Assembly: GCA_963717475.1 (NCBI GenBank)
Contig: OY970337.1
Span: forward strand, 372,001-436,000
DNA: 64,000 nt
From: AC-32 sp963717475
GTDB lineage: Bacteria > Actinomycetota > Thermoleophilia > Gaiellales > Gaiellaceae
Direction: 5' to 3'
Below the pieces are notes generated by a model that was given only the letters and a program-made list of their open reading frames with translations, did no database searches and was not told the origin of the DNA. This document shows, in pieces, positions 34,413 through 43,013 of the stretch (the stretch's first letter is position 1; every line of letters starts with the position of its first letter). A program made the translations under genes and the position numbers.

Positions 34413-34976
34413 CTAGCTTTTGGCCTGGATCCGACCCTCGAGCGCAGCCTTCACGCGCGGCCAGTCGTCGTCGATCACCGCGTACCAGGCCGAGTCGCGC
34501 CGCTCGCCGCCGCGGACGACCTGATGCTTGCGGTGGATCCCCTCGAACTCGGACGGGATCGCCGCCAGCGCCGCGCGGGCCTGCTCGTTCTTCGCGTCCG
34601 TCTTGAACTCGACCCGCCTGCAGCCGAGCTCCTCGAACGCATGCCGGAGCAGCAGGTACTTCGCCTCGGTGTTCACGCCGGTTCCCCACTGGGAGGGCGT
34701 CAGCCACGTGTTGCCGATCTCGAGCCGCAGGTGCTCGGGCGCCGGCGACAGGTAGCTCGTCGAGCCCACCGCGCGGTCGTCCCGCATCACGGCGAACGGG
34801 TGATACGAATCGCCTCCGAGCGTGTAGCCGAGCCAGGCGTCGAAGTCGGTCGTCAGCATCCAGCGCCACGCGCGCTCGTCTGCGGCCGCCTCGCGCAGGT
34901 CGGGGACATGCCGCTCGGCAAGGGGCTCGAGGACGACGATGCGTCCTTCCAGCCGCGGATCGAGCGGTTCGAACAT
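34413..34976 (-). CDS. GNAT-family acetyltransferase (RimJ/RimL-like)
   Basis: 187 residues. The pattern (MFEPLDPRLEGRIVVLEPLAERHVPDL, IGNTWLTPSQWGTGVNTEAKYLLLRHAFE, RVEFKTDAKNEQARAAL) is that of the Acetyltransf_3 family, near RimJ/RimL, which acetylates protein N-termini or small amines. The acetyl-CoA loop is QWGTGVNTEA. Substrate unknown. It lies 42 bp upstream of the DUF2520-panCB operon on the same strand and could be its first gene. The start is only 24 bp from the divergent histidine kinase. Confidence 0.84.
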   Translation of the reverse strand: MFEPLDPRLEGRIVVLEPLAERHVPDLREAAADERAWRWMLTTDFDAWLGYTLGGDSYHPFAVMRDDRAVGSTSYLSPAPEHLRLEIGNTWLTPSQWGTGVNTEAKYLLLRHAFEELGCRRVEFKTDAKNEQARAALAAIPSEFEGIHRKHQVVRGGERRDSAWYAVIDDDWPRVKAALEGRIQAKS

Positions 34977-34999
34977 GACTAGGGCATGATGCGCACAAC

Positions 35000-36622
35000 G
35001 TGGGCCGTCACGCGGGGGCAGAGAAGGCCGAGCTGCTGCTCGCCGCCGCGCGCTACCTGAACGAGACTCTCGAGCTCGAGCGCGTCTACGACCGCTTCCA
35101 CGAGCTGCTCGCCGACGCCGTCCCGCACGGCGGCGTGATCGTCTCGTCCTTCGACTCGGCCACAGGCCGGATCTACTGCGACTACGCCCTCGTCGACGGC
35201 GAGAAGCTCGACCCGGCGCTCCTGCCGCCGCTCGACCTCAACCGCGAAGGCGGCGGGATGCAGAGCCGCGTGATCGTCAGCGGCGAGCCGCTCGTGATCA
35301 ACGACGTCCCGGAGCAGGTCAAGGAGCCGACCGGCGTCTACTACGACGTCGACAAGGAAGGCCAGATGCGGAAGGTGCCCGAGGAGGGGCCGCCCGGCGT
35401 GCAGTCGGCGATGATGCTGCCGGTCAAGCACGAGGGCGAGGTCGTCGGCGTCGTGCAGCTGATGCACGAGCGCTTCCAGTACGGGCCGGAGCACCTCGAG
35501 CTCGCCGAGGGCCTGGTCGGCCTGATGGCCGCGGCCGTGCGCAACGCGCTGCTCCACGAGCGCGCGCAGGGCGAGGCGGCAGCCCGCGCCAGCGCCGAGG
35601 CGGCCGCCGCCGAGCGCGAGCACGCCGCGCGCGTGCTCGAGGCTGTCGGCGACGGGATCTTCCTGCTCGACGACGAGGGCTTCATCCGCTTCTGGAACCG
35701 CGCGGCGGAGCTGGTCACCGGCCGCGACCGCGACGGTGTCCTCGACGTCCCCGCAGCGCACGTCTTCGTCGGCTGGGAGAGGCTCGCCGCGGAGATCCCG
35801 GTCTCGGCAGGCTGGGCGCCTGCACGCGCGGTGACCCTGCCGGTCGAGCTCGACGGGCGCGAGCTCTGGCTGTCGTTCCTGGCGGTCCGCAGCCCGGGCG
35901 GGATCGTCTACGCCTTCCGCGACCTGACGATCGAGCGGCGCCTCGACGAGGCGAAGAGCGACTTCGTCGCCTCGATCTCGCACGAGCTGCGTACGCCGAT
36001 GACCGCGGTGCTCGGCGCGGCGATGACCCTCCTTCGTGAGGACATCGAGCTCGCACCCGAGCGGCGCCGCCAGCTGCTCGAGATGATCGGCAGCCAGGGC
36101 CGGCGGCTGACGCAGATCACGGAGGACGTCCTGCTCGCGAGCCGCCTCGACCGTGGCGACCTGCACGTCGAGCGCGAGCCGGTCGAGCTGGTCGACCTCG
36201 TCCGGCGCGCGGTCGAGACGATGCGCGAGCAGGCGCCCGAGTCGGTCACGCTCACGGCCGCGCCGAACGGGTCCGCGACCGCCGTGGGCGACCCCGACCG
36301 GATCGAGCAGGTGCTCGTCAACCTGATCGACAACGCGGTCAAGTACTCGCCGGACGGCGGCGAGGTCACGGTCTCGACCGCGAGCGCCGAGGGGCGTGTG
36401 CGGGTCGAAGTCGCCGACGAGGGAATCGGAATCCCGGCTTCGGAGCACGACTCCGTCTTCGAGAGGTTCTACCGCGGCAGCGGCGGGCGGGCCGTCACGG
36501 GGACCGGGCTCGGGCTCTATATCTGCCGCGAGCTCGTGCGGCGGATGGGCGGCACGATCGGCGTGCGCTCGCGGCTCGGCGGCGGATCGACGTTCTACTT
36601 CGAGCTTCCGTCCGACACGTAG
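35000..36622 (+). CDS. Soluble GAF-PAS sensor histidine kinase (orphan)
   Basis: 540 residues from GTG. It has a GAF domain (about 15-180), a linker with an Ala/Glu-rich coiled coil (AQGEAAARASAEAAAAERE), a PAS domain (about 205-310), a HisKA domain with the phosphorylated His328 in SHELRTPM, and a HATPase domain with the N box (NLIDNAVKYSP), G1 (DEGIGIP), F (FERFYR) and G2 (GTGLGLYICREL). No membrane segment, so it senses a cytoplasmic signal. No response regulator gene is adjacent, so its partner lies elsewhere. Confidence 0.92.
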   Translation: MGRHAGAEKAELLLAAARYLNETLELERVYDRFHELLADAVPHGGVIVSSFDSATGRIYCDYALVDGEKLDPALLPPLDLNREGGGMQSRVIVSGEPLVINDVPEQVKEPTGVYYDVDKEGQMRKVPEEGPPGVQSAMMLPVKHEGEVVGVVQLMHERFQYGPEHLELAEGLVGLMAAAVRNALLHERAQGEAAARASAEAAAAEREHAARVLEAVGDGIFLLDDEGFIRFWNRAAELVTGRDRDGVLDVPAAHVFVGWERLAAEIPVSAGWAPARAVTLPVELDGRELWLSFLAVRSPGGIVYAFRDLTIERRLDEAKSDFVASISHELRTPMTAVLGAAMTLLREDIELAPERRRQLLEMIGSQGRRLTQITEDVLLASRLDRGDLHVEREPVELVDLVRRAVETMREQAPESVTLTAAPNGSATAVGDPDRIEQVLVNLIDNAVKYSPDGGEVTVSTASAEGRVRVEVADEGIGIPASEHDSVFERFYRGSGGRAVTGTGLGLYICRELVRRMGGTIGVRSRLGGGSTFYFELPSDT

Positions 36623-36643
36623 CCGAAGATTCGGACCCGTTGC

Positions 36644-36649
36644 TAGGGT
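36644..36649 (+). promoter_or_regulatory. -10 box (TAGGGT) upstream of the FmdB gene
   Basis: TAGGGT ends 11 nt before the GTG at 36661, in the 38-bp gap after the kinase gene. Confidence 0.35.
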
Positions 36650-36660
36650 CTGCTGACACG

Positions 36661-36870
36661 GTGCCGATCTACGAGTACGTCTGCATGGAGTGCGAGTCGC
36701 ACTTCGAGGAGCTCGTCCGGAACGGTGAGGAGCCGGACTGCCCCGACTGCGCGTCCGAGAACGTGCGCAAGCAGTTCTCCGTCTTCGCGCGACACGGCGC
36801 CGCCGATCAGCCGACCTACCGAACGTCCGGTGGCGGGGGCTGTTGCGGCGGTTCGTGTGGCTGCGGCTGA
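36661..36870 (+). CDS. FmdB-type zinc ribbon protein
   Basis: 69 residues from GTG (VPIYEYVCMECESHFEEL). Two CxxC pairs (CMEC and CPDC) form a zinc ribbon, followed by KQFSVFARHG and a Gly/Cys tail (GGGGCCGGSCGCG) that could bind extra metal. The family name comes from a presumed regulator of formamide genes, but most members are uncharacterised. The GTG start of the UDG gene overlaps its end by 14 bases, suggesting coupled expression. Confidence 0.85.
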   Translation: MPIYEYVCMECESHFEELVRNGEEPDCPDCASENVRKQFSVFARHGAADQPTYRTSGGGGCCGGSCGCG

Positions 36871-37510
36871 GCAGTTGACCGAGCTCGAGGTCCTGTCCCG
36901 CCAGGTAGCTGGTTGCACGCGCTGCCGCCTGCACGAGGGCCGAACGCAGGTCGTCTTCGGCAACGGGAGCCCGGACGCAGACCTGATGTTCGTCGGCGAG
37001 GCCCCCGGCTTCCACGAGGACAAGCAGGGGGTCCCCTTCGTCGGTCAGGCCGGGAAGCTGCTCGACAAGCTGCTCGCCGGGATCGGCCTCACGCGCGCGG
37101 ACGTGTTCGTCTGCAACGTGCTCAAATGCCGGCCGCCCGGCAACCGCGACCCGGTTCCGGACGAGAAGGAAGCATGCGAGCCGTATCTCTTCCGCCAGGT
37201 CGAGCTGATCAAGCCGAAGGTGATCGCGACGCTCGGCAACCACGCGACGAAGCAGCTGAGCGGCAAGGAGACCGGCATCACGCGCGTCCACGGGCAGGAG
37301 CAGCGGCTCAAGGTCGGCGCGTTCGACGTGCTGCTCTACCCGCTCTACCACCCCGCGGCGGCCCTGTACACGCCGGCGATGCTCTCGGTGCTCGAGCAGG
37401 ACTTCGCGCGGTTGCCGGAGCTGCTCGGCCGCGAGACCGTGCCGCTCGAGCCGCCGCCGGTGCTGGCGCCGGTCGCCGCGGAGCCCGCGGTCCAGCTCGG
37501 CCTCTTCTGA
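36857..37510 (+). CDS. Family 4 uracil-DNA glycosylase (iron-sulphur)
   Basis: About 217 residues from GTG 36857. Four Cys for a 4Fe-4S cluster are seen (CTRC at the N-terminus, then KCRP and ACEP 16 apart). Active-site motifs are GEAPGFHEDKQGVPFVGQAG and, for the DNA-binding loop, YPLYHPAAAL. These enzymes remove uracil from DNA to start base excision repair. The ~35-residue Pro-rich C-terminus (LEPPPVLAPVAAEPAVQLGLF) resembles a short sliding-clamp-binding tail (QLGLF), an attractive but unproven reading. It overlaps the GrpB gene by 4 bp. Confidence 0.9.
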   Translation: MAAAEQLTELEVLSRQVAGCTRCRLHEGRTQVVFGNGSPDADLMFVGEAPGFHEDKQGVPFVGQAGKLLDKLLAGIGLTRADVFVCNVLKCRPPGNRDPVPDEKEACEPYLFRQVELIKPKVIATLGNHATKQLSGKETGITRVHGQEQRLKVGAFDVLLYPLYHPAAALYTPAMLSVLEQDFARLPELLGRETVPLEPPPVLAPVAAEPAVQLGLF

Positions 37511-37998
37511 CGCCCGAGCTGAGCGCGTACGACCCCGCCTGGGCCGAGCGCTTCGAGGCGGAGGCGCGGCAGCTGCGAGAGGCGCTCGGCGGGCTGGCGC
37601 TCGGGATCGAGCACGTCGGCAGCACCTCGGTTCCGGGTCTCGCCGGCAAGCCGACGATCGACCTCGCCGTCGCTGTGCCGTCCACGCCGCTCCCGGCGGC
37701 GGCGGCCGCGCGCCTGGTCGCGCTCGGCTACGAAGACGCTGCCGCGGAGAGCAGGCCGGGCGAGCACCGTTTCCGGAAGGGACGCACAGTCCCGCGTGAG
37801 GTGATCGCGCACGTCGTCGCCGAGGGCAGCCCGCAGTGGGACGACCTCGTTCGCTTCCGCGACGCGCTCCGCGCCGATCCGCAACTCGCGGCGGAGTACG
37901 AGTCGCTCAAACGCGAGAAGCTGGCCGAGCTCGGCGCGTGGTACAGCGGCCGGGACAAGGAGCCGTTCATCCGGCGCGTGCTCGAGGCTCGGTCGTGA
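37507..37998 (+). CDS. GrpB-family (UPF0157) nucleotidyltransferase-like protein, CTG start
   Basis: 163 residues. The GrpB pattern is clear: AYDPAWAERFEAEARQL, then EHVGSTSVPGLAGKPTIDLAV (the nucleotidyltransferase GS and DxD-like site) and the C-terminal LKREKLAEL and FIRRVL. Function unknown; a role in CoA or nucleotide transfer has been suggested for relatives. No ATG, GTG or TTG lies near the conserved N-terminus; the only sensible start is CTG 37507, which overlaps the UDG stop as CTGA, just like the ATGA and GTGA junctions around it. Confidence 0.8.
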   Translation: MTPELSAYDPAWAERFEAEARQLREALGGLALGIEHVGSTSVPGLAGKPTIDLAVAVPSTPLPAAAAARLVALGYEDAAAESRPGEHRFRKGRTVPREVIAHVVAEGSPQWDDLVRFRDALRADPQLAAEYESLKREKLAELGAWYSGRDKEPFIRRVLEARS

Positions 37999-38468
37999 TC
38001 GAGCTGACGAGCGGCTCGCCGGCGGAGACCGAGGCGATCGCGGCCCGGCTCGCGAGCGTCCTGCGCACGGGGGACGTCGTGACCGTCTCGGGCGAGCTCG
38101 GCAGCGGCAAGACGACCTTCGTCCGCGGCGCCTGCCGAGCGCTCGGAGTCACCGGCGCGGTCACGAGCCCGACCTTCACGATCGGCCACCGCTACGAAGC
38201 CGACCCGGACGTCTCGCACCTCGATCTCTTTCGCTTCCAGGGCTTCTCCGCAGCCGAGTGGGGCGATCTGGAGCCGTACTTCGAGGACGCGATCTGCTTC
38301 GTCGAGTGGCCCGAGGCCGCGGCGGGTGCGCTTCCGCCGGTGCGCGCCGAGGTACGTTTGTCGCACATGGATCCGGCGCATAGGATGATCACGCTCTCCA
38401 GCTCGGAAAAAGCCCTGCTCGATCAACTTTTCAGGGGACTTTTCGGGGGTGCTGACTCTCGCTTTTGA
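37995..38468 (+). CDS. tsaE: tRNA t6A synthesis ATPase TsaE
   Basis: 157 residues from GTG. Walker A GELGSGKTT is at 33-41, followed by the family SPTFTIGHRYEAD and HLDLFRFQG motifs and the CFVEWPEAA region. TsaE is the ATPase that works with TsaB and TsaD to attach threonylcarbamoyl to A37 of ANN-decoding tRNAs. It heads the conserved tsaE-tsaB-rimI-tsaD cluster, overlaps GrpB by 4 bp, and overlaps tsaB by 20 bp. Confidence 0.93.
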   Translation: MIELTSGSPAETEAIAARLASVLRTGDVVTVSGELGSGKTTFVRGACRALGVTGAVTSPTFTIGHRYEADPDVSHLDLFRFQGFSAAEWGDLEPYFEDAICFVEWPEAAAGALPPVRAEVRLSHMDPAHRMITLSSSEKALLDQLFRGLFGGADSRF

Positions 38469-39030
38469 CACCGCGACGAGCGTGGCCACGGCGGCGCTCG
38501 TCAGGGACGACGAGTTGCTGGGAGAACGCGTCTCCCGAGCGGCTGCCGTGCTCGAAGCCGCGGACGATTTGCTGCGCGATGCGGATCTCGGGCGCGCGGA
38601 CCTGACCGGGCTTGTGGTCGGCACCGGCCCCGGCAGCTTCACGGGGTTGCGCCTCGGCCTCGCTGCGGCGCGCGGGCTCGCGTTCGCGCTCGACCTGCCT
38701 GCGGCAGGCGTCTCCACGCTCGAGGCGCTCGCGGCCGGCGCTCCCGGCGCACTGCCCGTGATCGACGCCGGCCGCCGAGAGGTGTTCGCGGCCGGACCCG
38801 TGGTCGTCTCGCCGCAGGAGCTCGAGGTCGACGGCAAGCTCTGCGTCGGGGACGGCGCGGTTCGCTACCGCACGATCCTCGAGGAGCGCGGGGCGGAGGT
38901 CCCGCCGGACGACGACGAGCGCCATCTCGTGCGCGCCCGCTTCCACGCCCGGCTCGCCCGCGACTTCGGTCCTGCGGAGGCGATCGAGCCGCTCTACCTG
39001 CGGGTCCCGGACGCGGAGGCGAAGCGATGA
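38449..39030 (+). CDS. tsaB: tRNA t6A synthesis scaffold TsaB
   Basis: 193 residues from GTG 38449. The ASKHA-fold start LTLAFDTATSVATAAL and the VVGTGPGSFTGLRLGLAAARGLA motif mark TsaB, the partner that dimerises with TsaD. It is shorter than the E. coli protein (231), with a reduced C-terminal lobe. It overlaps tsaE by 20 bp and rimI by 4 bp. Confidence 0.93.
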   Translation: MLTLAFDTATSVATAALVRDDELLGERVSRAAAVLEAADDLLRDADLGRADLTGLVVGTGPGSFTGLRLGLAAARGLAFALDLPAAGVSTLEALAAGAPGALPVIDAGRREVFAAGPVVVSPQELEVDGKLCVGDGAVRYRTILEERGAEVPPDDDERHLVRARFHARLARDFGPAEAIEPLYLRVPDAEAKR

Positions 39031-39497
39031 CGAACGTCGAGCTGCGAAAGCTCGAGCTGCGCGACCTGAACGAGGTCGAGGAGATCGAGCGCGTCTCCTA
39101 CCCGACCCCGTGGTCGAGGTCGATGTTCGCGAGCGAGCTCTCGAAGCCCTCGTCGCTCTGCCTGGGTGCCTTCGACAGCGAGACGGGCCGGCTCCTCGGC
39201 TACCTGGTGATCTCGCGCTACGTCGACGCGTGGCACGTGATGAACGTGGCCGTCCACCCGGACCGCCGCCGCAACGGGATCGCCTCGCTGCTCCTGAATC
39301 GCCTGTTCGACCTCACCTCCGGCCGCAGCCGCCGCGGCTACACGCTCGAGGTCCGCGTGTCGAACACCGGAGCGATCAGGCTCTATGAGGAGATGGGCTT
39401 CCGCGCCCGCGGCGTGCGGCGCGGCTATTACACGGACAACCGCGAGGACGCCTTGATCATGTGGAAGGACCCGGTTCAGGAACCGGCCGCGCACTGA
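39027..39497 (+). CDS. rimI: Ribosomal protein N-acetyltransferase RimI
   Basis: 156 residues. GNAT fold with NVAVHPDRRRNGIASLLLNR (acetyl-CoA loop RRRNGI) and the family C-terminus VRVSNTGAIRLYEEMGF then YYTDNREDALIMW. RimI acetylates the N-terminus of ribosomal protein S18 and other proteins. It is usually placed between tsaB and tsaD, as here. Overlaps tsaB by 4 bp and tsaD by 4 bp (or 37 bp if the upstream GTG of tsaD is used). Confidence 0.92.
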   Translation: MTNVELRKLELRDLNEVEEIERVSYPTPWSRSMFASELSKPSSLCLGAFDSETGRLLGYLVISRYVDAWHVMNVAVHPDRRRNGIASLLLNRLFDLTSGRSRRGYTLEVRVSNTGAIRLYEEMGFRARGVRRGYYTDNREDALIMWKDPVQEPAAH

Positions 39498-40444
39498 TCC
39501 TCGCGATCGAGACGTCGTGTGACGAGACGGCCGCCGCGGTCGTCTCGGGCGACGGCGAGATCCGGTCCAACATCGTGTCCTCCCAGGCGCACGTGCATGC
39601 GCGCTTCGGCGGGGTCGTGCCGGAGGTCGCGTCGCGGCACCACCTCGAGCTCGTGCTGCCGGTCGTGCGCGAAGCCCTGGGCGACACCGGCCTGGACGAG
39701 ATCGACCGCGTCGCGGTGACCCAGGGGCCGGGGCTGATCGGGGCGCTGCTCGTCGGGCTCTCCGCGGCGAAGGCGCTGGCGTGGGGGAGAGGCCTGCCGC
39801 TCGTGCCCGTCGACCACCTTCAGGGGCACGTCGCCTCGCTCTACCTTCAGCCGGAGCCGGTCGAGCCGCCCTTCCTCTGCCTGCTCGCAAGCGGCGGGCA
39901 CACGCTGCTGCTCGACGTCCAGGAGCCCGGCTCCTTCACCGTCCTCGGCCGCACGCTCGACGACGCGGCCGGCGAGGCGTTCGACAAGGGCGCGCGCCTC
40001 CTCGGCCTCGGCTACCCAGGCGGGGCCGAGATCGACCGGATCGCGCGCGAGGGAGACTCGACCGCCTTCGACTTCCCCGTAGCGCGCGTGCCCGGGCTCG
40101 ACTTCTCCTTCTCGGGAGTGAAGACGGCGCTGCTGTACGCGACGCGCGACGCGGATGTTGAGGAACAGAAGGCGGACCTCGCCGCGAGCTACCAGCGTGC
40201 GATCGTGCGAGCTCTCGTGCAGCGCACAGAGCAGGCCGCCGAGCGCATCGGCGCGCAGAAAATCGCGGTCGTCGGCGGCGTCGCCGCCAACTCAGAGCTG
40301 CGCGCGAGCCTCCCCGACGCCGTCGCCCCGCCGCTCACCCTCTGCACGGACAACGCCGCGATGATCGCCTCGGCCGCCCGTTACGCCGAGGCGGTCCCGT
40401 GCCCGGGTTATCTTGCTCTGGATGCGTACGCCCAGAGCCTCTGA
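39494..40444 (+). CDS. tsaD: tRNA N6-adenosine threonylcarbamoyltransferase TsaD (probable CTG start)
   Basis: About 316 residues. The family N-terminus ILAIETSCDETAAAVV starts right after a CTG (39494) that overlaps the rimI stop as CTGA. The next in-frame option is GTG 39461, which would add 11 unconserved residues and lacks a Shine-Dalgarno. Iron/metal ligands are visible in SSQAHVHARFGGVVPE and HLQGHVASL, and the carbamoyl-adenylate site in SGGHTLLL and VVGGVAANSELR. TsaD transfers the threonylcarbamoyl group to tRNA A37. The end overlaps the subtilase start by 23 bp. Confidence 0.93.
   Translation: MILAIETSCDETAAAVVSGDGEIRSNIVSSQAHVHARFGGVVPEVASRHHLELVLPVVREALGDTGLDEIDRVAVTQGPGLIGALLVGLSAAKALAWGRGLPLVPVDHLQGHVASLYLQPEPVEPPFLCLLASGGHTLLLDVQEPGSFTVLGRTLDDAAGEAFDKGARLLGLGYPGGAEIDRIAREGDSTAFDFPVARVPGLDFSFSGVKTALLYATRDADVEEQKADLAASYQRAIVRALVQRTEQAAERIGAQKIAVVGGVAANSELRASLPDAVAPPLTLCTDNAAMIASAARYAEAVPCPGYLALDAYAQSL
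40409..40414 (+). promoter_or_regulatory. -10 box (TATCTT) inside tsaD, 7 nt before the subtilase ATG
   Basis: TATCTT ends 7 nt before the ATG at 40422. This suggests the subtilase has its own leaderless transcript besides read-through from the t6A cluster. Confidence 0.4.
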
Positions 40445-42992
40445 GGCGCGGACGGTCGCGCCTGCGGTGATCATCGTCGCGGCGGCGACCCTCCTGGTCG
40501 TGGGCTTCGGCGTCAGCGGAGCCCACGAGCGCGCGCTGCGCTCGCAGGCCTCGTCGTGGCAGGGCCTCGTCGGCGGCCCGCGCCCCGCGGTCGAGGTCGG
40601 GCAGCGCGAGCTCGTCGTCCTGAAGGCCCCGTCCCTGGCGCAGCGCGTCGCCCAGAACGGCGGCTTCGCGACCCAGCGGCAGGAGCACGAGTGGACGCGC
40701 TCCGCGATCGCATCTCAGAAGCAGCTCTTGACCGTGCTCAGCGTCCACGGGATCCAGGTGCGGGTCGACTTCAGCTTCGCGCGGGTTCTGAACGGCTTCT
40801 CGGCCGCCCTGGACGCGCGGGCCGTCGCGCTGCTCGAGCGGCAGGACGACGTGGCCGGCGTCTACCCGGTGCGAGTCGCCTACCCCGCCTCGCTCTCTTC
40901 TCAGCTCCTCGGGCGCGAGGGGCTCGCGATCGGTGCGGGGCAGCTCCCGTCGGTCCTGCTCCCCGGCTACGACGCGCGCGGGGTCAGCATCGCGCTGCTG
41001 GACACCGGGGTCGACTCGGCGCACCCCTACCTGCGCGGGCGGATCCAGGACGGCATCAACGTCGTCGACCCGGAGGTGCGGAGCGGCGCGCCGGCCGTCC
41101 CGGATCCGGGCGACCCGAGCCGTCGCGAAGACCACGGCACCGAGATGGCCGGCCTGCTCGTCGGCGCGGGTGGCCCAGGCGGGATCTCGGGAGTGGCGAC
41201 CGGCGCCTCCGTCCTGCCGATCCGGATCGCGGGCTGGCAGCTCGACCAGACGGGCAAGTGGGCCGTTTACGCGCGGACGGACCAGCTGATCGCCGGCCTC
41301 GAGCGCGCTGTCGACCCGAACCTTGACGGCGACGCTCATGACGCGGCCCGGATCGCCCTCGTCGGCGTCGCGGCGCCGTATGCGGCGTTCGCCGACTCGC
41401 CGGAAGCGCGGGCGGTGAAGGGAGCTCTCCAGCTGGACACGCTCGTCGTCGCACCCGCCGGCAACGACGGGCCTGCCGGCCCCGGCTACGGCAGCATCGC
41501 CAGCCCGGGCGGCGCGCCGGCCGCGCTGACCGTGGGCGCCTCCGACCTGCGCACGCGCGTCGAGCAGGTGCCCGTCGTGGTTCGCACCGGGCTGAAGCTG
41601 CTGCTCGACCGCAAGCTGCCGCTCGCCGGCGCGGTCACCTCGGCAGGCCCGCTCGAGCTCTCGCTGGCGGCTCCGCGGGAGCCGGCTGCGGGATCCTCGC
41701 CCGCGCTCTCGGACTACTTCGACGGCAAGGGCGTCAGCCTCGTCGCCGGCCGCGCCGCCTTCGTCCCTTCGGGGGGCGACCCGCGGCTCGCCATCGAGTA
41801 CGCGGCCGAGGCGGGTGCACGCGCGGTCGTCGTCCACGGCGTCTCGCTCCCCGCGGGCGGCCTCGGCCTCGACGAGAGCGTCGGCATCCCGGTCATCAGC
41901 ATCCCGGAACGGGTCGCACGTGACGTCATCGCCTCTCTCAGCCGCGGTCGCGAGGCCGTCGCCTCGATCGGCCTGCCCGCGACCTTGCCCAACGGATCCG
42001 ACGGCGGGATCGCGCCGTTCTCGTCACAGGGACTGGCCTTCGACGCGCGGGTGAAGCCCGACCTCGTGGCGCCGGGGGTCGTGCTGGCGACCGCCGAGCC
42101 GGGCCGCAACGACGACGGCTCGGCCCGCTTCGGAACGGTCAACGGCACGAGCGCGGCAGCCGCGGTGGTCACGGGCGTCGCAGCGCTGCTCGCCGAGCTT
42201 CGCCCCGACCTGCGTGCGGCCGACCTGAAGAGCCTGCTCGCCGGGAGCGCCGAGCCGCTCGCGGGAACGAGCGTCACGGAGCAGGGAGGAGGTCTCGTCG
42301 ACGCCGGCGCGGCGGCAACCGCCGAGGTCTCCGCGGAGCCCGGCTCGCTGGCGTTCGGACGCGCGCAGGGAGACGGCTGGCACGCGACGCAGCACCTCGT
42401 CCTGCGCAACGTCTCGTCCCGGAAGCTCCGCGTGCGGATCGAGAACGCGGGCGCAGGAGGCCTGGAGATCACGCCTGTCCCCGCGCACGTGCGGCTCAAG
42501 CCCGGCGGATCGACAGTCGTCCGTCTGGTCGCGCGCCTGAGCGGGGCACCACCGACGGCGGGCTCGGCCGAAGGCGCCGTGCTCCTGCTCCCGCGCGGCG
42601 CTGCGCCGCTGCGCGTGCCGTGGGCGATCACGTTCGCGGCCAACGCCCCGCCGGCGCTTTCGCGCATCGCCCTCTCCGCGAGCGCCTTCAAGCCATCGGA
42701 CACGACGCCGGCGGTGCTCTCGCTGCGAGCGGGCGCCCTCCAGCAGCTCGAGACGGGCCCGCAGGTCCAGCCGCTCGCGAAACTCGACGTCGACCTGTGG
42801 CGGGGCGGAGAGCGGCTCGGCCTCCTGGCGCGCCTGCGCGACGTCCTTCCCGGCCAGGTCGCGATCGGCCTGACCGGGCGCGACCCCGACGGGAACCGCC
42901 TTCCCGCCGGCCGCTACCGGATCCAGCTCGTCGCCGTGCCGACAACCGGCCGCCCGGTGACGCGAAAAATGGTCCAATTCCGCATCAAGTAG
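40422..42992 (+). CDS. Subtilisin-like serine protease (S8) with beta-sandwich C-terminus
   Basis: 856 residues from ATG. An N-terminal hydrophobic segment (VAPAVIIVAAATLLVVGFGV) acts as signal or anchor. An inhibitor-type propeptide (about 60-170) precedes the S8 domain with the triad Asp194 (LLDTGVDSAHP), His238 (EDHGTEMAG) and Ser577 (NGTSAAAAVV); the oxyanion Asn348 is in PAGNDGP. A PA-like insert (AGARAVVVHG, GIPVISIP) splits the catalytic domain. The last ~240 residues are beta-sandwich-like with no recognised cell-wall anchor. It should be extracellular. A TTG three codons upstream is an alternative start. Confidence 0.9.
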   Translation: MRTPRASEARTVAPAVIIVAAATLLVVGFGVSGAHERALRSQASSWQGLVGGPRPAVEVGQRELVVLKAPSLAQRVAQNGGFATQRQEHEWTRSAIASQKQLLTVLSVHGIQVRVDFSFARVLNGFSAALDARAVALLERQDDVAGVYPVRVAYPASLSSQLLGREGLAIGAGQLPSVLLPGYDARGVSIALLDTGVDSAHPYLRGRIQDGINVVDPEVRSGAPAVPDPGDPSRREDHGTEMAGLLVGAGGPGGISGVATGASVLPIRIAGWQLDQTGKWAVYARTDQLIAGLERAVDPNLDGDAHDAARIALVGVAAPYAAFADSPEARAVKGALQLDTLVVAPAGNDGPAGPGYGSIASPGGAPAALTVGASDLRTRVEQVPVVVRTGLKLLLDRKLPLAGAVTSAGPLELSLAAPREPAAGSSPALSDYFDGKGVSLVAGRAAFVPSGGDPRLAIEYAAEAGARAVVVHGVSLPAGGLGLDESVGIPVISIPERVARDVIASLSRGREAVASIGLPATLPNGSDGGIAPFSSQGLAFDARVKPDLVAPGVVLATAEPGRNDDGSARFGTVNGTSAAAAVVTGVAALLAELRPDLRAADLKSLLAGSAEPLAGTSVTEQGGGLVDAGAAATAEVSAEPGSLAFGRAQGDGWHATQHLVLRNVSSRKLRVRIENAGAGGLEITPVPAHVRLKPGGSTVVRLVARLSGAPPTAGSAEGAVLLLPRGAAPLRVPWAITFAANAPPALSRIALSASAFKPSDTTPAVLSLRAGALQQLETGPQVQPLAKLDVDLWRGGERLGLLARLRDVLPGQVAIGLTGRDPDGNRLPAGRYRIQLVAVPTTGRPVTRKMVQFRIK

Positions 42993-43013
42993 CCCAAACC
43001 GAGGAGAGAACGC

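Noticed and set aside
36913..37506. An upstream extension of GrpB in the same frame
   Set aside because: The sequence before CTG 37507 in that frame is the Arg/Gly-rich shadow of the UDG gene, with no similarity to GrpB.
39461..39493. GTG 39461 as the start of TsaD
   Set aside because: It adds 11 residues not seen in the family and lacks a ribosome site; CTG 39494 gives the family N-terminus and a CTGA overlap. Not fully excluded.
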